DNA from: Cylicocyclus nassatus | Taxonomy: Eukaryota; Nematoda; Chromadorea; Rhabditida; Strongylidae | Direction: 5' to 3' | Assembly (NCBI GenBank): GCA_958299035.1 | Contig: CATQJL010000316.1 | Coordinates: 91,844,443 to 91,908,442, forward strand | Length of the DNA: 64,000 nucleotides | Part shown: piece after piece, positions 26,801 through 36,767 of the stretch | How positions within the stretch are numbered: position 1 is the first letter of the stretch | Layout of the letters: the number at the start of each line of letters is the position of its first letter | Program-made: the position numbers and the translations under genes | The notes under the pieces: generated by a model | Seen by the model: only the letters and a program-made list of their open reading frames with translations | What the model was told of the DNA's origin: nothing | Database searches by the model: none

Positions 26801-29800
26801 AATCTTGACTTTCCTGGAACATATTGATTCTGCAGGATCTATCACCGGCAGGAAACGATGGCTCACTCTTAACTGAAGAGAAACAAACGGAGGAACTCCT
26901 AAACCAAATCAATACCTCTAATGCCGAACTAATACAGTTGCGAGAAAATCACAAAGAAGCTCTTGATCTTATATGTTCGTTGAAAGTCGAAGTATCAGAT
27001 TTGAAAGAAAAAGTATGCGATCGTGACAGAATCATAGAAGAAGCCAAAGGACATTTGCGCTCTTTGGAGGAAATTTCAGAACAAGTCGACCGCCGCCTGC
27101 TTATTGAGGCCGTTACACAGACATCTACACCTGTTTCAAGTTCTGTAGAGGAAATAACCGTTAATGCTCAGTCTGATGATAAAACTGTCAATACGGAAGA
27201 ACAACAACTAGTGGGTGAACTGACCTCGCTGGCTGCAACTGGTCATGAAATCGAAGATCCAGATGTTCCCGAAACAAGCACAGAATTGTGTGATAGATGT
27301 GCTGATTTGGAGGCTGAGCTCACGCAAGTTCGTACGGCCTACAATTGCTCTCTTGCTGAATTGGCATCCACTCAGAGGGATAATGATGAGTTGACAAAGG
27401 CTCAGGATATTCTCCAAGAGCAAAACGAAACTCTCCTCGAAAAAATCGAGCAGTTGAAAAGAAGAATCAATGAAATCGAAGAGACTGAGCGCAAGAGAAT
27501 AATGGAGTACGAGGAACTGTCAAAGAGTTTTGAGGCCGAAAGATCTAGAATGATTCAGGAGAGGGAAGAACTTTGTGAGAAATTAGAGGATAGCACACAC
27601 AAGGCCGACTTTTTGGAAGTTGATCAGGCTGAAAAGCGGCAATTATGTGAGAATCTGGCGACACAGTGTGAAGAATTGGAAAGAGAGCTAGAAGAGGAAA
27701 AAGAGAGGTACTCGAAATCAGTAGAACTCATCAACTCCGAGATGGAAACGCTGCGGTATGGTTATGGCTCTACTCTAGAAAGCCTAGAGAAGGCTAACTT
27801 CAGAATTGACGAATTGGAGAGCGCTTTATCCTTTAAGACAAAGGAGCATCAGACTGCGAACGATCAGGTAAGCGGTGTTGTGCTGTGTCGTCTCGTGAAA
27901 TTATATTTCAATTCTTAAGGGTGAGCTTCTAGAGCGAAGAATTGTCGAGCTTGAAGAGACCGTCAAATCTACCGAAGAAGATCTTGAAGCGACTCGATCT
28001 GCATTCGCTACCCAAATGGGCGAAAATCACCGCCTGAAGGCTGAACTTGGTAATTTTATATACTTGAATTTTGCTCCGCTCCGATGAAGAGCTCGTCTCT
28101 TGTCGAGTGTATATATTGCTCCCCAAACCTGTAATTTTAGCTTTGTTGGAACAGAAAAATAGCGATACTCGCGAAGAACCGCATGATCTTCAAATGCGCC
28201 TGGATGCAGTCGAGTTAGAACTTATACAGCGCAAGGAGCAAATCGAAATGTTGGAGTCGAAGAATAAGCAACAAGGTGCTCCAAAAACATCCTACTTCTT
28301 ACTGTGCTTATTTCTGTTTTTAAGGCCACAAAAACATCGAGTTACAAAGCAAGATCTCATCATTATCGGAACAGATATTAACTTTAGAAGTTGCTATACG
28401 GGATAGTGAGAATGCCTTGGTTGATGCGCAGGCGGAATCAGCTTTGGAAATTGAGGAGCTGAAGGTCGATCGAATTTTTACAGATTTTTTAATTAAAAAA
28501 TTGATTTTAGAGCAAGCTATCAAAGTCGAATGCTGCAGTTGATACGCTGTTAGCACAACTAGAAGTAGCATCGAGGAATGTGCCTGTGGAAGAAGTGGAA
28601 AAGCAGCTGCGCGATGTGCAAGTTACTGCAGAAAACGCGAAGTTTACCGTCGATGAGTTGGTCGAGGAGAATGAACGTCTCTCGAATGACCTTGCGCAAG
28701 TCAAACAGTCGCTGAGTGCTGCTGAGCAAAAGTTGACGAATTCTAGTAAGGATAAGGAAAAGATAGAGGAGAAAAATCGGATGCTCCTTACTGAATTGGA
28801 GGCTGTTCGGAAATCGGAAGACAGTTTGTCAAAGGAACTGTGGACGATGAAGGAAGAACAGTTAGCTCGTGACTCGAGTAGAGAAGAACTGGATAGAAAG
28901 ACCGAGTCCTTATGTAATGAAGTGAATGGTTTGAAGCTCAAGGTCACAGAGATGGAAGCTCGCGAATTTGGGTTGATGAAAGAATTGACCGCTGCTCGTG
29001 AGTCAGAACGATCGTGGCACGAACAAGAACAAGAATTGAAAGCAGCACGACTCGAAAAAAACGAGCTTAGACAAAAATTCACCCACTTGGAGCAAGCATA
29101 CAAAGATCTTCAAGAACGTCTGGCGACGACTGAGTTTGAATTTCACAATGCACAAGAACGTGTGTCCACACTGGAGGCGGACTTGGAAGAAAGAGAAACT
29201 GTGGCTTCAGAAGCTGAACAGCTTAGAAAGGAGTTGCTATCGAAGGAGAAAAGATTAGACGCGTTAAATGACAGAGTGCACTTGCTAGAAGAGGAGCTAC
29301 TCGAAGCGAAGATCAGTTCCGACAAGCTGAATGAAAGTATTGAGGAACTTACAAATGCTGTGACTGACCGTGATTCAGCGATTGCAGGGTAAGTTTTACT
29401 TACTCTCACAACAAAGAGTAAATAAAAAAGAACAGCTCTTAGTGCTTCTAAAGGATCTTTCGTCTGACTTCGTGACATTATCCCCTCCATAGGTTTTTCC
29501 TCAAATCTTTTCACTCTCCCTGATAGGAAGAGTGAAAAACGACTTCATACCCTGTATAAGGGGGGGGGGCTGTAAACCCAAAAGTGCTGGATTTTTTTGT
29601 CGTTCATGATGAGTAATATGGATGAAGAAAACTGTAGAATTAACGCTTCATTTAAAAATAAAAATAAAGCCAGATCTATTGCAAAAAAAACTCTGGCTAA
29701 TTTTTTGAAATACGTTATCGCAACGCTTTATGTAAATGATTTTCAACATTACGCAGAAAAATTTTGTATGTCTATACAGTAGCCGCAAACCCAACACTCC

Positions 29801-32800
29801 TAACAGAAATATTTTAGTTATGAAACAGAGCTGGCTGTACTTCGAACTGAGCTTGCCAAGCATAGAGAACGTGTAAACGTCACACATGTCCAGTCGTCCG
29901 TGGAGCTGAAGGTATATACTTAAATTCTGCGTCACCCATTACTCTTCAGATTGCTGTTTCATCTATTTATGCCCAAGATACTTTCAGCGATCAGAAGAGA
30001 CAATCAGTCACCTCAGAGATGACAATGTTCGGTTGGAAAAAGAACTTTTCTTGGCTCACGAGCAGTTGGAGTGCACGAGAGTAAGTGATATTCAGCGCAG
30101 CTTTGAAGGGAGAATGCTCTTGTGGCTTTGTTCTGTTTGGGAATTTTGCCCGAAAACGCCCCACTTTGAATTTTCTCGTCCCCCCCCCCCCCATCTGTAA
30201 CTCGCCAAAAAATCCTCCAAAAGGTTGAATGTCGCGGTTTTGATTGTTGAAAGCCATCTTTATATTTTGAAAATCGGAAAAGTCATGCGAACAGTTGTTG
30301 GGCTTGGCAAAATCGTAGATATGGAAATGCGTAGCATCTTCTAGGCTTGTTGTGTTCTCGCGGTGCCAACTACCGGCAACATTTGCGCTTGTGTGGTTGA
30401 AGGAGTATGTCGGAGCGGATATCTGCAACAAATGTGCACATCGCGCAAGCGATGCCTAATCGTTTCAGATGTTCGAGCGCAACCCCTCCCTCCTCCGCGA
30501 CATGCAGTCCTCTACTCCGCTTGCACGATTTGCTACACCCGAATCCGAAGCACAAAAGTTCGATGGGACGACCGGTCTACTTCATCCCTTCGCTGTTGGA
30601 CAAATCTGAGAACTGACCTATAATAAAGTAGATGCCCCTTGATCCATCAGTCCGCTGATTCAGCCAGTAGCGAAGTGAATGGAGTGGAAGCATGTGCCGA
30701 TGGATTTTGCGCACGCAAAACGGCCGTGGAGCGCGCAATTTTGAATTCCCCCTCCCTGGCAAATTATTCACTCGCGAATGTTAGTACCTCATCGACTTTA
30801 CCGTCCGATTTAGCATACGTAGAGGCCCTATGGATTTATGCTTTTTTAATATGCTTGTTTACAGTCCGAGTTAGGTGCGATGCGCCAATCACTAGAGCAT
30901 GGTGAGTCGCTTGCAATGGCTACCAGAAATGAAAATCAACGGTGAGCTTGGTTCATCCGTGTCACCGCTTCCATCATCGAACTGCATTTGAAGGCTAGTC
31001 GAAGAGCTGCAACGAGCTGTATTTGAACGAGAACAAACTTTCATTATGGCTGGGGAAGGGAGAGAAGCAGCTGCACGTGTGATAGCACTGGAGAGAAGCA
31101 TCGCACAACTGAAAGGTGAACACGATGAGAAAATGGAGCAGGTCAGTTAGATTGGTGACATAGTAGAAGAAAGCAACAACCTATGAAAAATCTACAGTAA
31201 CATTAGGTCCCATGCTCTTCAGGTTTTGAGTGACTTGGAAGCTAGTGAGCAACGTGTACATGCTCTCAGTGATTCCGCGGAGCAAGCACGTCTTCAATAT
31301 GACGATGCCGTGAGAAAAGTACGGAGTTGGCATGCATAGATATCTGAATGATTCTTTGGAACATGTGAATGATTACACATCTTCTGAAAATGTAACTTTA
31401 GATGGAATTCTATCGGGAACGATTCGAGCTAGCCGCTCAAGAAATAGAAAGTCTTGCTCGCGCCAATGAAGAAGTACGACATCTTGAAGCCGCACTCGAG
31501 CAGGTAAAAGTGACTCTTCTAGCTGATCTGTCCATTTACCATTATATTGTTTCAGAATCGCGCCGAAAAGGCGAAATTATACGAGGAATTGACCAATTCG
31601 CAATCGTACATCGATCGAATTGTAACCGAGAAAGACGCTCTTCTTGCTCAGCTAACGGCTCTAAATGGACAGTTGGACGAGAGGACTAATCGACTGCGTC
31701 AAGCTGGAGAGGCAAAGATGGATACCACTTTGAGGTAGGTATTCTTGCATTTCTTTCATTATGCGGAGAATGTACCCATGTTGACTGCTTCTAATTCCAG
31801 GATAGTCGAGCTTGAATCGCAAGTTGCTAGCCTTTTGCGTGAGCGCGAACAGTCAGCTGAGCACAACCCAGATATTCCGTCGTCAAGCGGGGTCAATCAA
31901 ACACCACCTGTAGAACACGTTGCTGTACAGATCGAGTCTATGGTACGTCTGTACTTTTTTGTGCAAATAGGGTTCTTGACAACCTTGACAACCTCCTTCA
32001 GGAGCAGAGTCATGCTGAGATAAGCCAGCTTCGAACGGATCTACAACGAGCGGAGAGAAGGATAGCGGAGGTCAGTTGTTTGAATTACGAGACGCATTTA
32101 CGTGGAAATTCTTCTTGAGAATGAATGTCCATTGTTTGCAGTTGGAAGAGTTTGAGGAAATCGTCGGTGATGACCCGAACTTACTCAAAAGCAGACCTCC
32201 ACATTCGTCAGATCATTCAGAGAATGCAGAGGTAGGTAAACGGTGGTTATAACGATGAATACAGAATTTGAAAAATCGAAAATTTGTTTAGTCTGCACAC
32301 TTCGTCTCTGCTTCTACACCGTTTCCCTCCCTTGTCACACTTCTGTCAAGGCGTTTCGGCATCTTACGTCGTCGCCCACAAAGGGCTCTCATGCCATACT
32401 TCCGATATGCGATGGCTGGATACATCGTTTTTGTTCACCTAATGCTCATACATTGCTGGTTTTTCGCAAACTGCCTCTGAATAGTAAGAGTTTGTAGGGC
32501 CTTCATAAAATCGTGACGAGAAATCCTACTGCGGTCTTCGCGCCCACCCAAACTTAACAACAGCTTGAAACACTCAAACAAAAGATTCCTCTGCTCAGCT
32601 CATTCACTTTGAGTACCCATTAGCTGTCATATGACTGCAGAAATACTATTCAGATGGATATGAAAATCAAAAAAAAACGCTGCCATCGTCACGATTTTCG
32701 AATGTCCTATACGCATTCTGCATGCTAGTATATATGAAGCATTTTTGGTGGATGCATACAATAATCCTGGCTACGGTAAAGTTTCTATTGTTGTTCGTCA

Positions 32801-33623
32801 TTTATGTGAAGACCACTTTTTGCCTTTCTCACAAAGTTTTTGAGTTTCAGCCTACTCCCTCGAGTAAAATTTGATGAAAGCTGTAATAACGCTATGAACT
32901 GGTTCCCTACTGTGATCTTAAGCTGTGATTTCTGATGCCTCTTTGATGTACTAGGTTTGATAATAACATTTCTTCTATAAAGTTGTTACACCAACCTGTA
33001 TGTTGCGCAGTGAGCTGATCATTTATTGATTCTATGCCCGAGGGCAAGTTGTTTCAGAGGCGAGGGAACAAAATGTTGACATTGATCTCTTGGTGTTCTT
33101 TCGTACCTAACAAGGGAAGGATACTTGGTCGAAGTGGCGTTTCCATACAAAATGTGCACTATCTTACAGAACATGGACAGCTGATTTCAAATCTGTCTTC
33201 CTTACCTGCAAAGCGCTTCTGGGAGCGGTTTTGGGAATTTTTTGAGGTAAAAACTCATTGATTTGGAAGGTAAAAATTGGCCTATTGAGATCTTTTCGGC
33301 GCTTGAAAGGAGTATTGACTGTTATAAGTTTATTAGACTGAAGGTATTTGTTGTACAAAACACCCCGATACTCATGGCACCGTCTGAGCTCATGGACTCA
33401 AGATCTGAATGATTTTATCGTAGGGGCGCTTTCAGTTTTTTGCATCAAAAATTTCCATAACTCCCCTCCCAAAAGCGCTTTGCAGATATCGAAAGCAGAT
33501 TTGAAATCAGCTTTTCATGCTCTAAAGAGATCTGCCTAAGCTGATTAGATCGACCGTCTCAACTTTCCCTTATAGGCACCGTCCACCCAGAGTGAGGATT
33601 CTGGGATATTTGATGCTGTATAA
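1160..33623 (+). CDS. Giant coiled-coil protein (golgin/tether-like), 58 exons, about 3294 aa
   Basis: I could chain 58 exons with compatible phases; the summed coding length is 9885 bases, a multiple of three, with one stop at the end. The start ATG at 1160 gives Met-Ala-Leu-Ser-Ile-Phe and runs into a heptad-rich sequence. Almost the whole protein is charged alpha-helical coiled coil (Glu, Lys, Leu, Gln rich). Less helical islands are a Ser/Pro-rich patch in exon 38 (17680-17865), a linker in exon 15 (7951-8143), and the acidic Trp motifs in exons 27, 28 and 30. The last exon (33576-33623) ends Gly-Ile-Phe-Asp-Ala-Val-stop, with AATAAA 164 bases later. I see no motor head, membrane span or clear GRIP domain. 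Size and design suggest a Golgi or endosome tether, but the family is not identified. Exon 1 and its weak donor (GTGCAC) are the least certain parts; introns 38-40 are long and full of repeats. Confidence 0.87.
11920..14576 (+). other. Acidic tryptophan motif cluster in the coiled-coil protein
   Basis: Three short motifs of Trp set in acidic residues interrupt the coiled coil: DDAWGWEDSQ near residues 1391-1400 (codons around 11932-11961, exon 27), DNWGDDWND near residues 1496-1504 (exon 28), and EDGWGNDWN near residues 1576-1584 (exon 30). Trp-x-Trp or Trp-x-x-x-Trp in an acidic setting is known in coat-binding linkers, such as the delta-COP-binding segments of Dsl1 and ArfGAP1. That function is an inference here; the motifs themselves are seen directly. 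Confidence 0.6.
18112..18433. mobile_element. Degenerate foldback element (intron 38)
   Basis: The left arm, from 18112 (TTGCTTCGGACTGGACAAAT), pairs imperfectly with the right arm ending near 18433. The loop contains GCTTACGGTAGGT, also seen in the loop of the element at 25964-26423. The two elements are alignable along their left arms, so they are relatives of different age. Confidence 0.6.
18622..19605. mobile_element. Terminal-inverted-repeat element rich in TTAACCCTNAGGGTTAA units
   Basis: The element starts with GTGGCCGTATTCATCAACGA and ends with its inverse just before 19605. Inside each end are repeated short palindromic units (TAACCCTCAGGGTTA, TTAACCCTGGAGGGTTA type). Extra copies of the terminal motif lie at about 19437-19461 and 19512-19533, so the right end looks duplicated or nested. 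No transposase is visible. The target duplication is not clear. Confidence 0.65.
21683..22197. mobile_element. Long palindromic foldback element (intron 39)
   Basis: Both arms start from CATGCATTAACAT. The left arm covers 21683-21850 and the right arm 22030-22197 in reverse, including matching AAAGCTTCAT, GATATCTGGA and TACAGCTTCTCGCT blocks. A short spacer near 21930-22030 separates them. It contains no transposase, so it is a snap-back MITE. TTACGGTAGGT is present in the right arm near 22098. Confidence 0.7.
22530..22665 (+). mobile_element. Fragment related to the mariner-type element at 59059-60645
   Basis: GAGGATAAAAATTTGAATTG followed by AATGGTACC matches the stretch at about 60539-60567 with few changes. 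The following bases decay toward the same terminal sequence (GCAAACTTTTGATACAAC against GACAAAACTTTCGGAACAAC). It is a decayed end of the same family. Confidence 0.5.
23213..23393. mobile_element. GC-rich MITE with 40-bp inverted ends
   Basis: The left end (GTAAAAAGTGCTGCTTGGGC, then GGGNNGCGAAAGTCCGCCC) pairs with the right end reading toward 23393 (GGGCGGGCTTTCGCTGCCCG and on to AGCACTTTTTAC). The centre is about 90 bases with no reading frame. It lies in the intron at 21349-23807. Confidence 0.65.
24140..24832 (-). mobile_element. Non-autonomous Helitron, copy A
   Basis: Read on the minus strand, the element begins with TC (TCATAACTTATAATAACGGG) after an A and ends with CTGG before a T. 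A perfect 6-bp stem with a 3-base loop (CTCTGC GAA GCAGAG) sits about 12 bases before the end. A/T flanks, 5' TC, 3' CTRR and a hairpin near the 3' end are the Helitron signature. A (GT)n-like tract lies near the 5' end. It is about 693 bp with no Rep/helicase gene and is closely related to copy B at 59265-59969. It lies in the intron at 23918-26547. Confidence 0.82.
25387..25580. mobile_element. Short MITE-like inverted repeat
   Basis: GGGCGTTAGGCGACAAA at the left matches, inverted, TTTTGTCGCCTAACGC at the right; the right copy has four extra bases. An internal inverted pair (GCCATCAAAAAAATTGCACA against GATGGCGTTTTGCACA) supports a foldback structure. No coding sequence. Confidence 0.5.
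25964..26423. mobile_element. Long palindromic foldback element (intron 40)
   Basis: The outer ends ACCGCTCACATTTTTTGAAA and its inverse near 26423 are followed by arms about 190 bases long that pair with few mismatches (for example GTTCATACATGATGCGACAT on both sides). The centre carries GCTTACGGTAGGT. No transposase. Open frames inside it on both strands are products of the palindrome, not genes. Confidence 0.72.
33179..33517. mobile_element. Foldback element in the last intron of the coiled-coil gene
   Basis: AGCTGATTTCAAATCTG at 33179 pairs with CAGATTTGAAATCAGCT ending at 33517, and TGCAAAGCGCTT with its inverse follows further in. The middle is unpaired. It occupies part of the 1.3-kb intron before the terminal exon. 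Confidence 0.5.
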
Positions 33624-35334
33624 GAGCGGGTCTCCCAGGTAATTGAAGCTCCGCAGTAAAAGACGAATTCCAATGCGAGCAAATTGCTCCAGAAGGTAGA
33701 AACGGACCAGTTTGTTCCGCATGGACGTGGGAGTCCTAAGATAGCAACTCGAAAGCGGGCTTCAGGATAAAAGTCGGAAGTCTGATAATAAAAGTGCAGA
33801 TTTATAACAACGCTAAATACATTAGAGAGAGATTATGGAGTTTTCATTTTCATACCACCCACATGATGGACAGCAGGGCCGCTTTTACCTTTTGAACGAT
33901 TTTTCTCGCTTCGGAATTCGTCTTTTGCAGCGGGACTTGGGCAGTTTTGGTTAGGGCCTCCGCTATTATATAACATCAAAATCTCTTCAACCTCAATTTC
34001 GGTGGCCTTCAAGGATTTATGATGCTATAGTAAGAAATTTACAATCTCTTTCCCGCAATTATATACATTTAGCACAAATGTCAACTTTTTCAATATGCAT
34101 TGCGCAAGAATGATTCCCTAATTCTTTATTCACGCATCTCATTGAGGTAATGATGCAGAAAGATCTACTTTTCGATTCGGTTCGACTTGACGTAATTCCG
34201 TTGCGATTCCGCAGTTTTCTCGGAAATGAGATCGAGAAAAAGCGGTCGCGAAAGGCGCTCACTGTTTCGCCGATCTGATGCCCGCCGCTCAGTGTGTTAC
34301 TGGGTACCGTATTCTCGGGTAGAGACTATCTCCGACGTTAGGGGGATTCAGGTGGGGGTGTATTGGGGTCAAGACCGACGGATACCTGACGCCGCAACGG
34401 TCGACAACGTTGCCGGGGCTCTCGACGCGTATCTCGCTGTACCGATCTCAGCGCATATACCTAGGATCTGTGTCTTTACAACTTTCTCTCATTGGTTTAT
34501 AGCGAAGTCAAGAAAATTCCAATTTTGTGCCTTTTCACAGCCTTGCGTTTAGATTTTTTTAAATGCTTTTCGGATGCAAGTCAGCACATTCATTCATCGT
34601 AAGATTTTTATCAAGCCTTTCTCTTCTAATATTCTGATCAGATCTTAGCTACCCGAAGGGTCAACTCAATCTTCTTCTAAATAAATCTTATATTTTTCTA
34701 GAATATCTCAAAATTTCTGTGTTCTCTTCACCGAGACATGTTCTTCTGTAGCTGTTCTTTCTTCTCTTCTTCTCGTTCTCATTCAAGTTTTACGTCAAAA
34801 GCTAAAACAGTCTTATTAAGGGGAAATTGTGCGTTTATTTTTGTGCACTTTTAAGGTATTCCGAAAAACTGTCTTCCAGAAGCGCAGCAATTTGATTTGC
34901 ATTGACTTTTGCTCTACCCCGATAATTCTTATTTTTTGAGGTGGAAAAACAGACGACAGTAAGTTATCATTCGAGTTCTCTAAAAAGTTTGCAATAGCGT
35001 GCACATTCGTTTACTATTGCCGTAAATCTTTTGGCAAAATGCTCATTACCAACTCTTTCAGCAGCATCAATTTTCAACTAAACATCCTCTCTCATGATCG
35101 GCTCGACGCCACGCGGGTCAAACTCGCAGTCAGAGCTTCTAACTGAGGTATAGTTAAGTTGTAAACGCAGGCAGGTTTTGCACTCTATGTAGCAACGCTC
35201 TATTCATTTACTTATCTTTCTCTACTTCCTACGCAATTAGTGGAGCCTTTCTCCAGAGAAGAGTTCATGAACTGTCTGCAGTTATAATTCAAAAAATATT
35301 ATACCATCTATCTCGAAATGACTGCTTGCTTTGA
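33624..35334. other. Intergenic region
   Basis: No supported gene. A GC-richer patch at about 34200-34460 is open in one frame for 108 codons, but shows no domain, splice signal chain or start context that I trust. The promoter of the first collagen gene should lie in the A/T-rich part before 35335. Confidence 0.4.
33787..33792 (+). terminator. Poly(A) signal of the coiled-coil gene
   Basis: AATAAA lies 164 bases after the predicted stop at 33621-33623, in an A/T-rich stretch. This supports the short terminal exon. Confidence 0.55.
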
Positions 35335-36767
35335 ATGAAAGGTAAACTAATGACATTTGAGGCTCGAGAGGAAGCCTACAAATTCATTATTGCCATATCT
35401 GGATCGATTTCTGTGCTATCACTCCTCACAATATGTCTCGTTGTTCCCTCTATGTACAACCTGGTGGATAACATTGGACAATTCGGTCGGTTGGACTTCG
35501 CCTACTGCGAGGTGTGTCGACTTGAAATTTTTCTTTCTAGTAGCTTCGTACACCTCCACTTCAGAGTGCCATGTCAGACATGGAGCAAGAGATGGTCTCC
35601 GTTCGAGAATCTTACCGAGAAACCGCTTTGAATCGATCCTCCCGCGCAGCTAGTTACGGGCACTATAATCCGTCTATGCTTGTAAATGATGCTCCCCAGT
35701 TCCAGGAATGCCCAGGTGAGAACTTTCCGACTTGCTGTGCTTAGAGATTCTGAACGAAAGCTTTCACAGCTTGCTGTGTTCCTGGCGAACGAGGCCCTAC
35801 TGGAGATCCAGGACTACCTGCGCTTCCTGGCGCTCCAGGTCCTGACGGAGCACCAGGGCGGCCTGGCACGACTCCGAATGCATCCTGCATTCCGGAACGA
35901 GTGTTCGAGCCACCACCATGTCTACCATGTCCACAAGGTCCTAGGGGACTTCCTGGACACCCTGGCTTCCCTGGAGATTCTGGAGATCCTGGGATTCCCG
36001 GACGGCCCGGTGCTGATGGATTACCAGGGAAACAAGGGGAACCAGGACCTGCTGGACCCCCAGGAGTACCGGGAAAAGCTGGACCACCTGGGGATAAGGT
36101 AAACTTGTCTCTTCATCTTTTACGGGCTGAAATTTTCCATTTCTGTTGTAGACCTTGCCAGCTGGTAGTCAATGATGTTCTATATAGGATAATAGCTATT
36201 TAGGGAAGAACACCTGAAGCTCATGTGATCCCAGGACCTCCTGGAGATCCAGGACCACCAGGACCATGGGGACCACCAGGAAGTCCAGGAATGCCCGGAG
36301 AGGATGGCTACCCAGGAACACCAGGCGAGAAGGGATGGCCGGGTCCACCTGGGGCGCCTGGACCGATGGGACCACAAGGGCCTCCTGGTGCTGCTGGTGA
36401 AGAAGGACCGGCTGGTAGGCCAAGCTAAGCGCTGTGGATTTTTCAACAAACCTTCAATTTCTAGGATCTCCTGGAACATGTGTTTGCCAAGATACTGAAA
36501 TTGTGATGGCTGACGTGAATGGAAAAATTCCCGCCCCTAGAGAGTCATACAAAGAGCCAGAGCCAACTCGTCCACCTCTGTTGAGGCAACCAACGTAAGC
36601 CAATCGTTTTGCTGCATTCCTTGCGGCTGACCAAAAAAACATGAACTTTTTGCAGCGCTGAGATTCATGCTAACGACATCATGGAAGAAACCTTCTCAAA
36701 TAACGACAATGGTGGTTATTACAACAAACAAATGCGGAAAAAGGTTAAGAAAATGCGTCAGCACTAA
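35335..36767 (+). CDS. Cuticle collagen 1 (369 aa, 6 exons)
   Basis: Exons: 35335-35511, 35565-35715, 35770-36098, 36204-36414, 36465-36594, 36656-36767; total 1110 bases. The N-terminus has a short cytoplasmic piece and one hydrophobic span (about residues 18-38), as in nematode cuticle collagens, then a basic R-S-S-R site (residues 83-86) of the kind cut by subtilisin-like proteases. Two Gly-X-Y blocks follow, separated by a cysteine-bearing interruption ([11 protein letters not shown]), with Cys-Cys before the first block and C-V-C-Q after the last. The tail is charged and ends in a basic Lys/Arg cluster. It should be secreted by hypodermis and cross-linked into cuticle. An in-frame ATG at 35350 is an alternative start. 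AATAAA lies at 36988. Confidence 0.9.

Larger units (their letters stand above)
21237..33623 (+). other. Exon map of the coiled-coil gene, exons 39-58
   Basis: Exons in order: 21237-21348, 23808-23917, 26548-26607, 26659-26763, 26836-27867, 27920-28049, 28141-28275, 28325-28464, 28511-29388, 29818-29911, 29988-30080, 30865-30941, 30994-31141, 31223-31318, 31402-31503, 31556-31734, 31801-31942, 32002-32070, 32142-32231, 33576-33623. The intron at 26764-26835 begins with GC (CAG followed by GCAAGT). Exon 52 could instead end at 31309, which drops three residues. Exons 39 and 40 are small and lie among transposons, but their phases (0 to 1, then 1 to 0) bridge exons 38 and 41 exactly, so the two halves are one gene rather than two. 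Confidence 0.8.

Noticed and set aside
28507..29103. 198-codon minus-strand frame, rich in serine
   Set aside because: Antisense shadow of the Glu/Lys-rich exon 47 of the coiled-coil gene.
34226..34552. 108-codon plus-strand frame in a GC-rich patch
   Set aside because: No recognisable domain, no good start and no splice chain; composition alone is not enough.
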